DNA of 64,000 bases from an uncultured Eubacteriales bacterium (GTDB lineage: Bacteria > Bacillota > Clostridia > Oscillospirales > Acutalibacteraceae), in contig CABUHY010000004.1 in NCBI GenBank assembly GCA_902491475.1, positions 62,001 through 126,000 on the forward strand, given 5' to 3'. The notes under the pieces are model-generated. The model saw nothing but the letters and a program-made list of their open reading frames with translations, had not been told where the DNA came from and did no database searches. Position 1 is the stretch's first letter, and each line of letters opens with the position of its first letter. Made by a program: the position numbers and the translations under genes. Shown here piece by piece: positions 8,337-18,005 of this stretch.

Positions 8337-9563
8337 TTACAACACCGAAGCAGGGCATAGGTAAACCTCTCTGTTATACGGTATAAGTTCGTTGGACATA
8401 CATATTATCAGCCCTGTTCCGATATTTGCTTTAAGCTTGTTCAGCACTTCAAAATTTTTGTCGGGTGAAGCGGGGTTTCTGCTTTTCTTTATTTCAATAG
8501 GATAAAGAATATTCCCTCTTGCAATAAGCAGATCTATTTCCTTGCCGTCAATGTCTCTGTAATAATATAAATCGGGGTGTTTACCTGCATTATAATAGCT
8601 TTTCAGAATTTCCGTCACAACATAGGTTTCAAAAAACGCTCCGTCAGACGCTCCGTTTTCAAGTGTTGCCGCATCGGGCCAGCGGCACAGATAAGCCGCA
8701 AGCCCCGTATCGGTGAAATACATCTTGGGCGTTTTAACAATCCTCTTTGTGATATTGGTTGAATACGGATGAAGAATATATATAATTCCCGAACGCTCAA
8801 GAATAGAGACCCATGCCTTTGCGGTAGGGGCGGATATTCCTATTGCGCTTGAAATGTCGTTGTATCTCAGTTTCTGTGCCGTTCTTGCCGCCATATACAC
8901 AAGAAAGTCATAGAACTCGTTTAATTTCCCTACCTGTGCCAACTCCTTTATATCTCTTTCAAGGTAAGTGTTTATATAATCGGAATAATACTTCTCACGG
9001 TCTATATCGGTCGTTACAATCTTCGGCATACTGCCTTTGAAAATACGCTCGTAAATATCGTGAATGTTTCTCTTTTTGCATGATTTCAGCCTTTCTCTGA
9101 GGTCATCGGGTTCGGGACTGAACAGAGCAGCATCTCTTTTGTCGATTTCCGCACAGGAAAGTCCGGCAAGGTCGAAGACGGCAACTCTTCCGGCAAGAGA
9201 CTCGGAAACATTTTGCATCATCTTGAATTTCTGCGAACCGGTGAGCCAAAACATACCTTCGTTCTTTTCGCCGTTCAGAGCTTTTTCATCAACGATTTTT
9301 TTGATTTCGGTAAGAATGGACGGAACTCTTTGAAATTCATCTATCAAAATCGGAGTGCCGTAGGTTTCAAAGAAAAGCTCGGGATCGGTCTCGGCAAGAC
9401 GGCGCGCGTGCATATCGTCAAGTGAGACATAACGCCTGTCATTTCCTTTTATATGATTAAGCATTGTCGATTTGCCCACCTGACGCTGACCGCAAACCAT
9501 AACAACAGGGTAGTAATTTGACGCTTTTACTATCTCCGCTTCCATATGTCTGCTGATATACAT
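8337..9563 (-). CDS. AAA ATPase with C-terminal DUF4143 domain
   Basis: A 408-residue predicted ATPase of the AAA_14/DUF4143 type. Near the N-terminus are Walker A GQRQVGKST and, later, the Walker B-like PILIDEFQRVP, followed by a sensor-like WLTGSQKF. The C-terminal half has a winged-helix-like segment and a nuclease-fold-like stretch with DLYYYRDIDGKEIDLLI and PIEIKKS, as in DUF4143. These are common, often mobile or defence-associated genes without an assigned role. The open frame extends to 9932 across the opposite-strand flavoprotein gene; ATG at 9563 has GGAG nine bases upstream and lies downstream of its promoter, so it is taken as the start. Confidence 0.88.
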   Translation of the reverse strand: MYISRHMEAEIVKASNYYPVVMVCGQRQVGKSTMLNHIKGNDRRYVSLDDMHARRLAETDPELFFETYGTPILIDEFQRVPSILTEIKKIVDEKALNGEKNEGMFWLTGSQKFKMMQNVSESLAGRVAVFDLAGLSCAEIDKRDAALFSPEPDDLRERLKSCKKRNIHDIYERIFKGSMPKIVTTDIDREKYYSDYINTYLERDIKELAQVGKLNEFYDFLVYMAARTAQKLRYNDISSAIGISAPTAKAWVSILERSGIIYILHPYSTNITKRIVKTPKMYFTDTGLAAYLCRWPDAATLENGASDGAFFETYVVTEILKSYYNAGKHPDLYYYRDIDGKEIDLLIARGNILYPIEIKKSRNPASPDKNFEVLNKLKANIGTGLIICMSNELIPYNREVYLCPASVL

Positions 9564-9581
9564 AACATCATCTCCGATAAA

Positions 9582-9626
9582 AATAAAGTCCGACTTTATT
9601 TTACTCAAAACTGTGTCGCCTGTCAA
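9582..9626 (-). promoter_or_regulatory. Promoter and operator-like palindrome for the DUF4143 ATPase
   Basis: Minus-strand TTGACA (9621-9626), 17-base spacer, TAAAAT (9598-9603). An inverted repeat AATAAAGT/ACTTTATT (9582-9600) spans the expected transcription start, so it could bind a repressor or form a 5' hairpin. Confidence 0.65.
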
Positions 9627-9659
9627 GCATATTATTGACGAAAAATCTTTAACAATTAT

Positions 9660-9689
9660 TTGCACTCGGCAGTATAAGTATGATACAAT
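9660..9689 (+). promoter_or_regulatory. Probable sigma-A promoter for the BaiN-type flavoprotein operon
   Basis: TTGCAC (9660-9665), 18-base spacer, TACAAT (9684-9689), 36 bases before the ATG at 9726. It is divergent from the ATPase promoter; the two regions are 34 bases apart. Confidence 0.5.
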
Positions 9690-9725
9690 AAAATGTAAAA
9701 TTATGTTTTGATAAAAGGACACGCT

Positions 9726-10952
9726 ATGGAAGTTGCCGTTATAGGCGGCGGAGCGTCGGGCATTGCCTGTGCCGCAGCCGTAAAAAAACAGAATAAAAAT
9801 ATAGGCGTTACCGTCTACGAAAGGATGCCGAGAATACTCAAAAAAATCCTTGTGACGGGAAACGGCAGATGCAACCTTACAAATATCGGCTCGTCGGAAA
9901 AGTATTTCCGCGAGGATACCGAGGTCTTGCAATATGCCTTTTCAAAATATCCGCCGATAAGCAACATTGAGTTTTTTAACTCTATGGGACTGCTTACAAG
10001 GACGGAGGCACAGGGCAGGGTCTATCCCGTTTCGGGTCAGGCTTCGGCTGTTGTAAACGCCCTGCTTTGCGAGTGCGAGAGAGTAGGCGTTAAAGTGCTT
10101 ACGGACACTGAAATAACCGAAGTTCGGCGCTCGGACAGCGGCTTTTTGCTCAACGGAAAATACAAAGCGGACAAGCTGGTTATAGCCTCGGGCGGCAGTG
10201 CCGCAAGGGCACAGGGTACGGACGGCGGCTCGTTCAGACTGCTTAAAAGTCTCGGCGTTGATGTCAAAAGTCCCGTTCCTGCATTGACGGGCGTTATAAT
10301 CGACGGTTTCCCGAAATCCGTAAAGGGCGTGCGTAACATCTGTACGGCAGAGCTGTTTGTCGGCGGACAGAGCAGATACACGGAGACGGGCGAGGTTCAG
10401 TTCAACGATTACGGCGTGTCGGGTATTCCGATTATGCAGCTTTCGGGGATTGTTGCGGAAAACACGGAAAAAAATCTTCGCCTTGCACTTGACCTTTTAC
10501 CCGATACGGATAAAGCCGAGCTGACACGCTTTTTGCTCGGACAGAAAAAGGCTTACCCCGAAAAATCCGCAGAGGAATGGGCTTCGGGAGTGCTTCCCAA
10601 GGCGCTCGGCAATTATGTGCTTGCGCTTGCGAATATCAGGAGCGCACAAAAGCTTTGCGACATTCCCGACGGAAAAATAAGGGCGTTTTCCGATACTGTT
10701 AAAAGGCTTGAATTGAAGCCTACGGGCGTGCGGGGCTTTGAATTTGCACAGGTAACCTCGGGCGGAGTGCCGAAAAGCGAAATAAATTTGCAAACGCTTG
10801 AATGTAAAAAGGTTAAGAATTTATATGTTACGGGCGAGGCGGTAAATGTTTACGGCTTGTGCGGAGGACATAATCTTCAGTGGGCGTGGAGCTCGGGTCG
10901 GCTTTGTGCGGACGCAATACTAAAGGAGAATACAGTTGTTAAGAATAAATGA
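9726..10952 (+). CDS. BaiN/HI0933 family NAD(P)/FAD-dependent oxidoreductase
   Basis: A 408-residue flavoprotein of the HI0933/YhiN family. The N-terminal FAD-binding turn is VAVIGGGASGIACA (residues 3-16), followed by GNGRCNLTN, VIASGG in the middle, the late TSGGV and the C-terminal GLCGGHNLQWAWSSGR that closes the FAD site. Its catalytic role in most bacteria is unknown; BaiN of bile-acid-dehydroxylating clostridia belongs to the same family, but nothing else of that pathway is here. AAAGGA sits six bases before the ATG; an alternative TTG at 9708 lacks this. The end overlaps the next flavoprotein by 17 bases. Confidence 0.9.
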   Translation: MEVAVIGGGASGIACAAAVKKQNKNIGVTVYERMPRILKKILVTGNGRCNLTNIGSSEKYFREDTEVLQYAFSKYPPISNIEFFNSMGLLTRTEAQGRVYPVSGQASAVVNALLCECERVGVKVLTDTEITEVRRSDSGFLLNGKYKADKLVIASGGSAARAQGTDGGSFRLLKSLGVDVKSPVPALTGVIIDGFPKSVKGVRNICTAELFVGGQSRYTETGEVQFNDYGVSGIPIMQLSGIVAENTEKNLRLALDLLPDTDKAELTRFLLGQKKAYPEKSAEEWASGVLPKALGNYVLALANIRSAQKLCDIPDGKIRAFSDTVKRLELKPTGVRGFEFAQVTSGGVPKSEINLQTLECKKVKNLYVTGEAVNVYGLCGGHNLQWAWSSGRLCADAILKENTVVKNK

Positions 10953-12540
10953 AATTAAGCTTCCGCTCGACTACGAGGACGAGCAGAACGATTTGAAAAA
11001 CGAAACCGCAAGGCTTTTGAAAATAAAAGCCGGCGACATAAAAACGCTTGAAATATTCAAAAAGAGCATCGACTCAAGGAAAAAGAACGATATAAAGTTC
11101 ATCTTTTCCGTTGACATAACCGTTGACGGCGACGAGGAGGCGTTGCTTGCGAAAAACTCCGCTCCGAGAGTTCAGCGGGTGGAAAAATATGCTTACAATC
11201 TTCCCGAAAACAAGAGGACTTCGCCGTTGAGACCCGTTGTCGTGGGCTTCGGCCCTGCGGGAATGTTCGCTTCGCTGATGCTTGCACGGGCAGGGCTTAA
11301 ACCGTTGGTTGTCGAGCGCGGTCAGACGGTGGACGAGAGGACAAAAAGCGTATATTCCTTTTGGAAAAACAGGGTGCTGAATCCCGACTCGAACATTCAG
11401 TTCGGCGAGGGCGGCGCAGGCACATTTTCCGACGGCAAGCTTACCACGGGAATAAAGGACAGCAGGGTGCGTGAGGTCTTTTGTGAGTTTTGCCGCAACG
11501 GTGCGCCCGAGGATATTATGACCTCGGCACTGCCGCATATCGGAACGGATAAGCTGAAGGGCGTCGTAAAATCCTTGAGGGAAAAGGTTATTTCGCTCGG
11601 CGGCGAGTTCAGGTTTGAAACAAAGCTTACGGATATAATTGTATATAACGGCTCCGTTCAGGGCGTTACGCTCACGGATAAGAGCGGAAAGACCTACGAC
11701 TACGAAACCGATACGGTTATCCTCGCAATAGGACATTCGGCGAGAGATACCGTCGAAATGCTCTACAATAAGGGCATACCGATGCTCCAAAAGCCGTTCT
11801 CCGTAGGTGCGAGAATTGAACACAAGCAGGAAATGATAAACGAGTCGCAGTTCGGAAAATTCGCAAACCATCCGAGGCTCGGTGCGGCAAGCTACAAGCT
11901 TGCGTGCCATCCGCAGGGCGGCAGAGGAGCATATACCTTCTGTATGTGTCCGGGCGGAACGGTCGTGTGCGCTTCAAGTGAGGAAAACACGGTCGTTACA
12001 AACGGTATGAGCGAATACGCAAGAGACAAGGAAAACGCCAACTGTGCGGTGCTTGTCGGTATTTCGCCCGAGGATTTTAACTCCGACCATCCTCTTGCGG
12101 GTATGTATATGCAGCGTGAAATCGAGCAAAAGGCCTTTTTGATGGGCGGCGGAGATTATTCGGCTCCCGCCCAGCTTGTAAAGGATTTTCTCGGCGGAGT
12201 TGCCTCGACAGGCTGTAAAAATGTAAAGCCGTCTTTCCCGACGGGCGTAAAATATACGAACTTGCGGGATTTGCTTCCCCAAAAGGTTACAAACACAATG
12301 TGCGACGCACTTGTTAAAATGGATAAAATGCTTTCGGGCTTTGCCTGCGACGACGCTTTGCTGACGGGACCCGAAACCAGAAGCTCCGCCCCCGTGCGTA
12401 TTGTCCGTGACGAATTTATGCAGACAAAGATAAGAGGTCTGTACCCCTGCGGCGAGGGTGCGGGATATGCAGGCGGTATAGTGTCGGCGGGCGTTGACGG
12501 AATTAAGGTTGCCGAAGCCGTATTAAGCGATGAGAGGTAA
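10936..12540 (+). CDS. Uncharacterised FAD-dependent dehydrogenase (COG2509 type)
   Basis: 534 residues. A small N-terminal domain (about 1-90, starting LRINEIKLPLDYEDEQ) precedes an FAD-binding Rossmann domain with VVGFGPAGMFASLMLARAG and later IQFGEGGAGTFSDGKL, a family signature. The C-terminus carries GPETRSSAPVRI and CGEGAGYAGGIVSAGVDG, as in COG2509 proteins. The reaction is unknown. The start is TTG at 10936 with AAAGGAG upstream, inside the end of the preceding gene, indicating translational coupling of the two flavoproteins. Confidence 0.88.
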   Translation: MLRINEIKLPLDYEDEQNDLKNETARLLKIKAGDIKTLEIFKKSIDSRKKNDIKFIFSVDITVDGDEEALLAKNSAPRVQRVEKYAYNLPENKRTSPLRPVVVGFGPAGMFASLMLARAGLKPLVVERGQTVDERTKSVYSFWKNRVLNPDSNIQFGEGGAGTFSDGKLTTGIKDSRVREVFCEFCRNGAPEDIMTSALPHIGTDKLKGVVKSLREKVISLGGEFRFETKLTDIIVYNGSVQGVTLTDKSGKTYDYETDTVILAIGHSARDTVEMLYNKGIPMLQKPFSVGARIEHKQEMINESQFGKFANHPRLGAASYKLACHPQGGRGAYTFCMCPGGTVVCASSEENTVVTNGMSEYARDKENANCAVLVGISPEDFNSDHPLAGMYMQREIEQKAFLMGGGDYSAPAQLVKDFLGGVASTGCKNVKPSFPTGVKYTNLRDLLPQKVTNTMCDALVKMDKMLSGFACDDALLTGPETRSSAPVRIVRDEFMQTKIRGLYPCGEGAGYAGGIVSAGVDGIKVAEAVLSDER

Positions 12541-12546
12541 AAAGAT

Positions 12547-15240
12547 ATGATAAATGTTATGCCCAAGTGGGGTCCGTATTCAAAAAAATATTTTGGAATT
12601 TCAAAGATAGTTGACCATAAAAGCGAAAAAGGCGTAAGGTTTGACCTTGTGGTGCTCCCGTGCGTTTCAAACACGGACGCCAAAGTGCCCAATGTTACAA
12701 TCCCCGTCGGCGTTCATCCGTGGGAGAGTAAGAGCGACTATTCCTATTATTCTTACAGACAGGATATTGAGTGGAAGGATGTTATCTATTCCGATGTCTC
12801 CTTTACAAGGCTCGGCGACGACTCAACTCTTGTACGCACGGAAATTTTCAACAATTCCGAGATGATGCAGAACTGCCTTGTCAATTTCTTCTCTTCCGTT
12901 CAGTTCCCGACCGTAAACAGGGTATGTCTTACTCTGCCAGAAAAGTGCGATTTCAAAAAAGCGCTTGACTACGAAACCTACGAATACAATACGCCCCGTC
13001 CGTGGGATAAGGAGACCATGGACGCCATGCATAAGGGCGAATTTTTCGACGACAGATTTTATCTTCACAAGGGCTTGGGAGACAGGGATAACAACCGCTA
13101 CATTCTTCCGAAATACTCAAAGCTCGGCGAGGAAAAAAACGATACAATTACCTATGATTTTGACATAAAAAACGATTACAAAAACGCTGTTTTGTCCGTC
13201 AGATACCGCACAACTTCTGTAAAGGCGTCTGACTTTACAATCAACGGTAAACCTTTCAGCTTCAAGGCTTGCGACGATTTGCAGCTTGCTCAAATTCCGC
13301 TCGGCGCTTTAAGCTCGGGGAAATTCTTCTTAAAGCTTGTTTCCGAGGGGACGGGCGGTATCGAATTTGACTTTTTTGCCGTAACCGAGGCGGAGGACTG
13401 CGGCAAAATTATCACAAAAACCGAGAAAAACGATTTTATGCCGACCGTGTCCTTTGAGGAAAACGAAAACGGAAAAACGGTAAAAATGAAATACAGGGAT
13501 ATTCCAGATACTTTCACTTTGAGGACATTTAACAAGGAGACAAGACTCCGTGAAATACCGACGGGCTGCCTTGAAGATGTTCCCACGCCGAGGGTTTCTC
13601 AGCCCGACCCGAGCTTTGACAATATGATGGAAACCTTTTCGGGCGAGTTTTCGTGGAAACATTCCGATGAGGGCTACTATCAGAACACCCTTGTGCATAC
13701 TCTGTACATTCCCGCCCACACAAGCCATGTCGAGTATGCGGTAATTTCGGGCAGCGAAACCGAGTACAAAACGCCCGAGGAATATGAAAAGATATATCTT
13801 GCCGCAAAAAATTCAACCGAAAAAATAGCTCTCAACGAAGCGGGCAAAAAATACGAGTTTTCAAACGAGCTCTTGCGTGCGGCAATGTTCCAAAACACGG
13901 TATATCCGCTCTATCATCACGGCGATTATGTTGTGCACCACACGCCCGGTAAGCGTTGGGACTCTTTCTACACTTGGGATTCGGGCTTTATCGGTCTTGA
14001 AATGAATATGTACAACCCCGAGATAGCGGAGTATATCCTTGATTTGTATTTGAGCGACAAGGACAATAAGGATTATGCCTTTTTGCTCCACGGTTCTCCC
14101 GTTCCCGTGCATATTTATCAGTATTACGATATGCTCTCAAGGACAAACGACAAGTCCGGGCTTTACGGCTATTATGACCGTGTAAAGATGTTTTACGATT
14201 TCCTTTGCGGCAAGGCGGACGGCTCAACCACCGCAAAGTTCAAAAGCGGTATGACAACTACCTTTGAGTATTTCTATAACTGCTCGGGTATGGACGACTT
14301 GCCCCCGCAGGCTGAAACATACAGAAGAAAGCTTCAGCTTTTGACCGCTCCGTGCATATCCTCCTCGCAGGTCATCAGGTGTGCAAAAATCCTGTCGGTT
14401 ATCGCCTCGCATCTCGGAAAAACCGAGGATGTCAAAGAGTATGAGACCGACATAAAGCGTATTTCGGACGGCTTACAGACCTACGCGTGGGATGAGGAAG
14501 CGGGCTATTTCTCATATGTCGTTCATGACGAAAACGGAGAGCCGAAAGAACAGCTTCGCAGTGAAAGCGGAGAGAATATGAACAAGACGATGGACGGTAT
14601 TTATCCGCTTATCGCAGGCATTACGGACGAAAATCAGACAAAGAAAATCCTTGCCCATATCAAAAGCGAGGACGAAATGATGAGCAAGGTCGGCATTTCC
14701 GCTGTCAATATGAAGGCGGGATATTATGCCACAAACGGCTATTGGAACGGCAATGTCTGGTTCTCGCACCAATGGTTCGTATGGAAAACCATGCTTGACC
14801 TCGGCGAAAGCGATTTTGCGTATAAAATCGCAAAGACCGCACTTGACGCATGGAAAAAAGAGGTCGAGTATTCTTATTACACCTTTGAGATGATGTCCAT
14901 AACCACGGGCAGGGGAGGTTGGTTCCACAACTTCGGCGGACTTTCCGCTCCCGTCAACATCTGGGCAAACGCTTACTATAACCCGGGCACATTCAGCTTC
15001 GGCTTCGATATTTTCTGCGAAAACAGCGAGTTTTCAAGCGATTTTACGGACTTCAAGGCAACCGTCAGCCATTATAACGGTAAAAAGTCAACCGTAATCG
15101 CAGTGATGAACGATAAACATTCATACACAGTCAAGCTCAACGGCGAAAAGGCGGAGTTTACCGAGCGTGAAAAGGGAACGCTTGAAATTACCGTTCCCGC
15201 AGACGCCGAAAAGGCTGAAATTTCGGTTCAGCTTGTGTAA
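12547..15240 (+). CDS. GH63-like (alpha/alpha)6-barrel glycoside hydrolase
   Basis: A large (897 residues) intracellular glycosidase. The first 400 or so residues are a beta-rich domain; the C-terminal half is an (alpha/alpha)6 barrel with the clan GH-G signatures RWDSFYTWDSGF, then NCSGMDDLPPQ (the acid region of GH63 reads SGMD..P) and GYWNGNVWFSHQWFVW. GH63 and related enzymes hydrolyse alpha-glucosides, mannosylglycerate or related glycosides by inversion. No signal peptide. It follows the COG2509 gene by 6 bases and ends overlapping a convergent small gene by 13 bases. Family placement is by motif only; the substrate is uncertain. Confidence 0.82.
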   Translation: MINVMPKWGPYSKKYFGISKIVDHKSEKGVRFDLVVLPCVSNTDAKVPNVTIPVGVHPWESKSDYSYYSYRQDIEWKDVIYSDVSFTRLGDDSTLVRTEIFNNSEMMQNCLVNFFSSVQFPTVNRVCLTLPEKCDFKKALDYETYEYNTPRPWDKETMDAMHKGEFFDDRFYLHKGLGDRDNNRYILPKYSKLGEEKNDTITYDFDIKNDYKNAVLSVRYRTTSVKASDFTINGKPFSFKACDDLQLAQIPLGALSSGKFFLKLVSEGTGGIEFDFFAVTEAEDCGKIITKTEKNDFMPTVSFEENENGKTVKMKYRDIPDTFTLRTFNKETRLREIPTGCLEDVPTPRVSQPDPSFDNMMETFSGEFSWKHSDEGYYQNTLVHTLYIPAHTSHVEYAVISGSETEYKTPEEYEKIYLAAKNSTEKIALNEAGKKYEFSNELLRAAMFQNTVYPLYHHGDYVVHHTPGKRWDSFYTWDSGFIGLEMNMYNPEIAEYILDLYLSDKDNKDYAFLLHGSPVPVHIYQYYDMLSRTNDKSGLYGYYDRVKMFYDFLCGKADGSTTAKFKSGMTTTFEYFYNCSGMDDLPPQAETYRRKLQLLTAPCISSSQVIRCAKILSVIASHLGKTEDVKEYETDIKRISDGLQTYAWDEEAGYFSYVVHDENGEPKEQLRSESGENMNKTMDGIYPLIAGITDENQTKKILAHIKSEDEMMSKVGISAVNMKAGYYATNGYWNGNVWFSHQWFVWKTMLDLGESDFAYKIAKTALDAWKKEVEYSYYTFEMMSITTGRGGWFHNFGGLSAPVNIWANAYYNPGTFSFGFDIFCENSEFSSDFTDFKATVSHYNGKKSTVIAVMNDKHSYTVKLNGEKAEFTEREKGTLEITVPADAEKAEISVQLV

Positions 15241-15548
15241 TCTTCGATTATTTTCAATATTTCATCATCGGACTCGGCGGAAATTCCCTCTTTGATTTTG
15301 CCTTGCTCCGAGTCGGGCAGCGACGAGAGGTAAACATCGTATATTTCAACGGGCATTGAATATCCCCGCTTGAAAAGGGCTAATTTTCCGTCGTATTCGC
15401 CGAGTGTGTAAAGCGGCGAAAGCGTTGTGCTTTCGGACAAAATCGCCGCTTTGTCGTCTTTTGCTCCGAGCGAAAAAGCCGCGCCGACAAACGCTGCCGC
15501 AAGCACTATCGCCGTTACCGCAACAGCTCTCAAAAGTATCTTTTGCAC
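15228..15548 (-). CDS. Small membrane-anchored protein, BofC C-terminal-domain-like
   Basis: 106 residues. An N-terminal hydrophobic segment (residues 5-25) is followed by an extracytoplasmic domain with YTLGEYDGKLALF and VYLSSLPDSEQGKIKEGI, the layout of small clostridial proteins that resemble the BofC C-terminal domain. Function unknown; the similarity hints at forespore or envelope use. The frame is open to ATG 15578, but GTG at 15548 has AAAGGAG seven bases upstream and puts the membrane segment right at the N-terminus, so it is preferred. It is convergent with the GH63-like gene and divergent from PBP1A. Confidence 0.6.
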   Translation of the reverse strand: MQKILLRAVAVTAIVLAAAFVGAAFSLGAKDDKAAILSESTTLSPLYTLGEYDGKLALFKRGYSMPVEIYDVYLSSLPDSEQGKIKEGISAESDDEILKIIEDYTS

Positions 15549-15699
15549 AAAATCACTCCTTTTGGTTATTTTCGGCAAAAAATACGGATTTAACGCAGTC
15601 GGTCAAAAAATTATCTTTTTTTATAAAAATGATGAAATATTCACAAAATTGTGTTACAATACTTTATTATGGCAAAGTCAGCGTACGGAGGAACTACAT

Positions 15700-17997
15700 A
15701 TGGCAAAAAATGTGCGTAAAAAACCGAAAAAGCAGAAAAAGCCGCTCAACCCCAAGGCTAAAAAAGCGCTTACCGCTTTGTTGGCTCTGGCTTTTACCGC
15801 TCTTGTTTCTTTGGTAATTGTCTGCACATATCTGATTATATATATGGTTTCGTATGTAAACGGCGAGGCTAAAATAGACATTGCCGATTACAAGGAAAAT
15901 CAGGCGCAGACCACAATCGTTTACGCCTATAACTCAAATGACGAGGCGGTTGAGCTGACCCGTCTGCACGGCGAGCAGAACCGTGTGTGGACGAGCATTG
16001 ACGAAATTCCCGCAAACCTCCAGAATGCGTATATCGCCCTTGAGGACAAGCGTTTTGAAAAGCATGACGGCGTTGACTGGATAAGAACCGTAAAGGCGGT
16101 AATTACTTTCGGTAAGGCGGGCGGCGGCTCCACGCTTACCCAACAGCTTATCAAGAACCTTACGGGTGAAAACGGCAAGACCGTAAGCCGTAAGTTCTAT
16201 GAGATACTCAATGCGTTGAACCTTGAAAAGAACGCTTCAAAAGCCACAATTCTCGAAGCGTATATGAATACCGTTTATATGAGCCACGGCTGTTACGGCG
16301 TAAAGACTACCGCCGAAAAATATTTCGGCAAGGATTTGTCCGAGCTCAACATTGCGGAGTGCGCCTCGATAGCGGCTATAACGCAGAACCCCTCGACCAA
16401 CGACCCGCTGCTTCATCCCGAAGCAAACAGGAAAAGGCAGCTTACCTGCCTTAGGAATATGCTCAAAGAGGGATATATCTCTCAGGAGGAATACGACGAG
16501 GCTGTGGCATACGAAATGGTCTTCACAAACAGTGAAAACTATGTCAAAAAGGACAGCTCGGACGACAGCTCCAACGCTTCAAACGCCGCTGCAACGGAAA
16601 TTCAGAGCTACTATGTCGACTATGTTATACAGTCGGTTATAAACGACCTTGTTTCGCAGTGCGGCTACACAAAGTCGCAGGCTTCAAAGCTTATTTACAA
16701 CGGCGGCTTGAGAATTTATTCGGCTGTTGACACGGGCATACAGGCACAGCTTGAGGATGTTTATGTCAACAAGGTAACAATGCCCGCATACAACAAAAAT
16801 GTTCCCGACGCACAGTCGGCTATGACTATAATGGACTACAACGGCAGAATACTCGGTATGGTAGGCGGTATCGGAGAAAAGACCGAAAACAGAGGCCTCA
16901 ACCGTGCAACTACTCCGAGACAGCCGGGTTCTTCAATCAAACCCATTTCGATTTATTCTCCCGCTATTGAGGAAAAGTATGTAACCTGGAGCACCAAGGT
17001 GCAGAACTACGGCGTTGCGCATTACTATCCCGACGGCGGAACGGGACCCGTAAACTACGGTAACGACCCCGGCTCGCCCGATTCGTATGTAACGGTTCAG
17101 CATGCGCTTTGCGTATCGTACAACACCGTTCCCGCACAGCTTCTCAAGCAGATGGGCGTTGAATTGAGCTATAAGTACGCAACCGAAAAATTCAAGCTTA
17201 CCTATCTCAACGAAAGCGATAAAAATATGTCGTCTCTCGCAGTCGGCGGCGCAAGCAAGGGCGTAACCACGGTGCAGATGGCGGCGGCGTTTGCGGCGTT
17301 CGGCAACGGCGGCAAGTATTATGAGCCGTATTGCTATTACAAGGTTACAAACGCAAACGGAACAAAGATATATCTTCAGCATCAGGAGTCGGAGGGTGAG
17401 CAAATTCTTTCTCCCGACACCGCAGATGTTATGAACAAGCTTTTACAGACGGTCGTAACCGACGCCGCTCATATGGCGACGGGACGCAATTACGGCATCT
17501 CGGGCTTTGAAACCTTTGCAAAAACAGGTACGACGAGTGACGATAAGGACCGTTGGTTCGTAGGAGGCACACCTTATTATGTTGCTGCCGTATGGTACGG
17601 CTGCGATATGCCCAAACAGCTTTCGGCTTATGTTTCGGGCAGCCCCTCGGGTAAGATTTTCGACGAGGTAATGACAAGAATACACAAGGGTCTTACAGCT
17701 AAGCCCTTTGATACGCATTCAAACCTTTTGATGAGCGCTACTTACTGTACGCAGTCGGGCTTCCTCGCAAGCGAGAGCTGTACGAGCACTGCGACAGGCT
17801 GGTACACAAAGAGCAATCTCCCCGGACACTGCACCTCGTGTGCTGCTGCATCGAGCGTTCAGGAGCCCGTACAGGAGGGCGAGACGGTAACAACTCCCGC
17901 TTCGCAAACTCCCGAAACACCCGCGGCAAGCGACGATAATTCGTCGGATACTCCGCCCGCAACGGCGTCGCCCGATAATCTTCCGCCTGCCGAATAG
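15700..17997 (+). CDS. pbpA1: Class A penicillin-binding protein (PBP1A)
   Basis: A bifunctional peptidoglycan synthase of 765 residues. A basic N-terminus and one transmembrane segment (about 24-50) precede the GT51 transglycosylase: EDKRF with catalytic Glu115 and GGGSTLTQQL (140-149). The transpeptidase has SSIK (Ser411, Lys414), SYN (473-475) and KTG (608-610). The C-terminus has a Cys-containing segment and a Pro/Thr/Ser-rich tail of about 50 residues, common in clostridial PBP1A. The start is the ATG with ACGGAGG upstream; the frame is open further upstream but without a site. ruvX follows after 8 bases. Confidence 0.95.
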   Translation: MAKNVRKKPKKQKKPLNPKAKKALTALLALAFTALVSLVIVCTYLIIYMVSYVNGEAKIDIADYKENQAQTTIVYAYNSNDEAVELTRLHGEQNRVWTSIDEIPANLQNAYIALEDKRFEKHDGVDWIRTVKAVITFGKAGGGSTLTQQLIKNLTGENGKTVSRKFYEILNALNLEKNASKATILEAYMNTVYMSHGCYGVKTTAEKYFGKDLSELNIAECASIAAITQNPSTNDPLLHPEANRKRQLTCLRNMLKEGYISQEEYDEAVAYEMVFTNSENYVKKDSSDDSSNASNAAATEIQSYYVDYVIQSVINDLVSQCGYTKSQASKLIYNGGLRIYSAVDTGIQAQLEDVYVNKVTMPAYNKNVPDAQSAMTIMDYNGRILGMVGGIGEKTENRGLNRATTPRQPGSSIKPISIYSPAIEEKYVTWSTKVQNYGVAHYYPDGGTGPVNYGNDPGSPDSYVTVQHALCVSYNTVPAQLLKQMGVELSYKYATEKFKLTYLNESDKNMSSLAVGGASKGVTTVQMAAAFAAFGNGGKYYEPYCYYKVTNANGTKIYLQHQESEGEQILSPDTADVMNKLLQTVVTDAAHMATGRNYGISGFETFAKTGTTSDDKDRWFVGGTPYYVAAVWYGCDMPKQLSAYVSGSPSGKIFDEVMTRIHKGLTAKPFDTHSNLLMSATYCTQSGFLASESCTSTATGWYTKSNLPGHCTSCAAASSVQEPVQEGETVTTPASQTPETPAASDDNSSDTPPATASPDNLPPAE

Positions 17998-18005
17998 GAG
18001 AAAAT

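Noticed and set aside
8337..9563. Anti-phage defence or toxin-antitoxin function for the DUF4143 ATPase
   Set aside because: No partner defence gene or antitoxin-like gene flanks it; the family alone does not show this.
1..10952. Bile-acid 7-dehydroxylation genes, because OYE (BaiCD/BaiH-like) and BaiN-family proteins are present
   Set aside because: The two are 9 kb apart on opposite strands and both families are widespread; no baiB, baiE, baiF, baiG or baiA-type gene is seen.
11074..11910. 278-codon minus-strand open frame
   Set aside because: Antisense of the COG2509 flavoprotein, with no recognisable domain or ribosome site.
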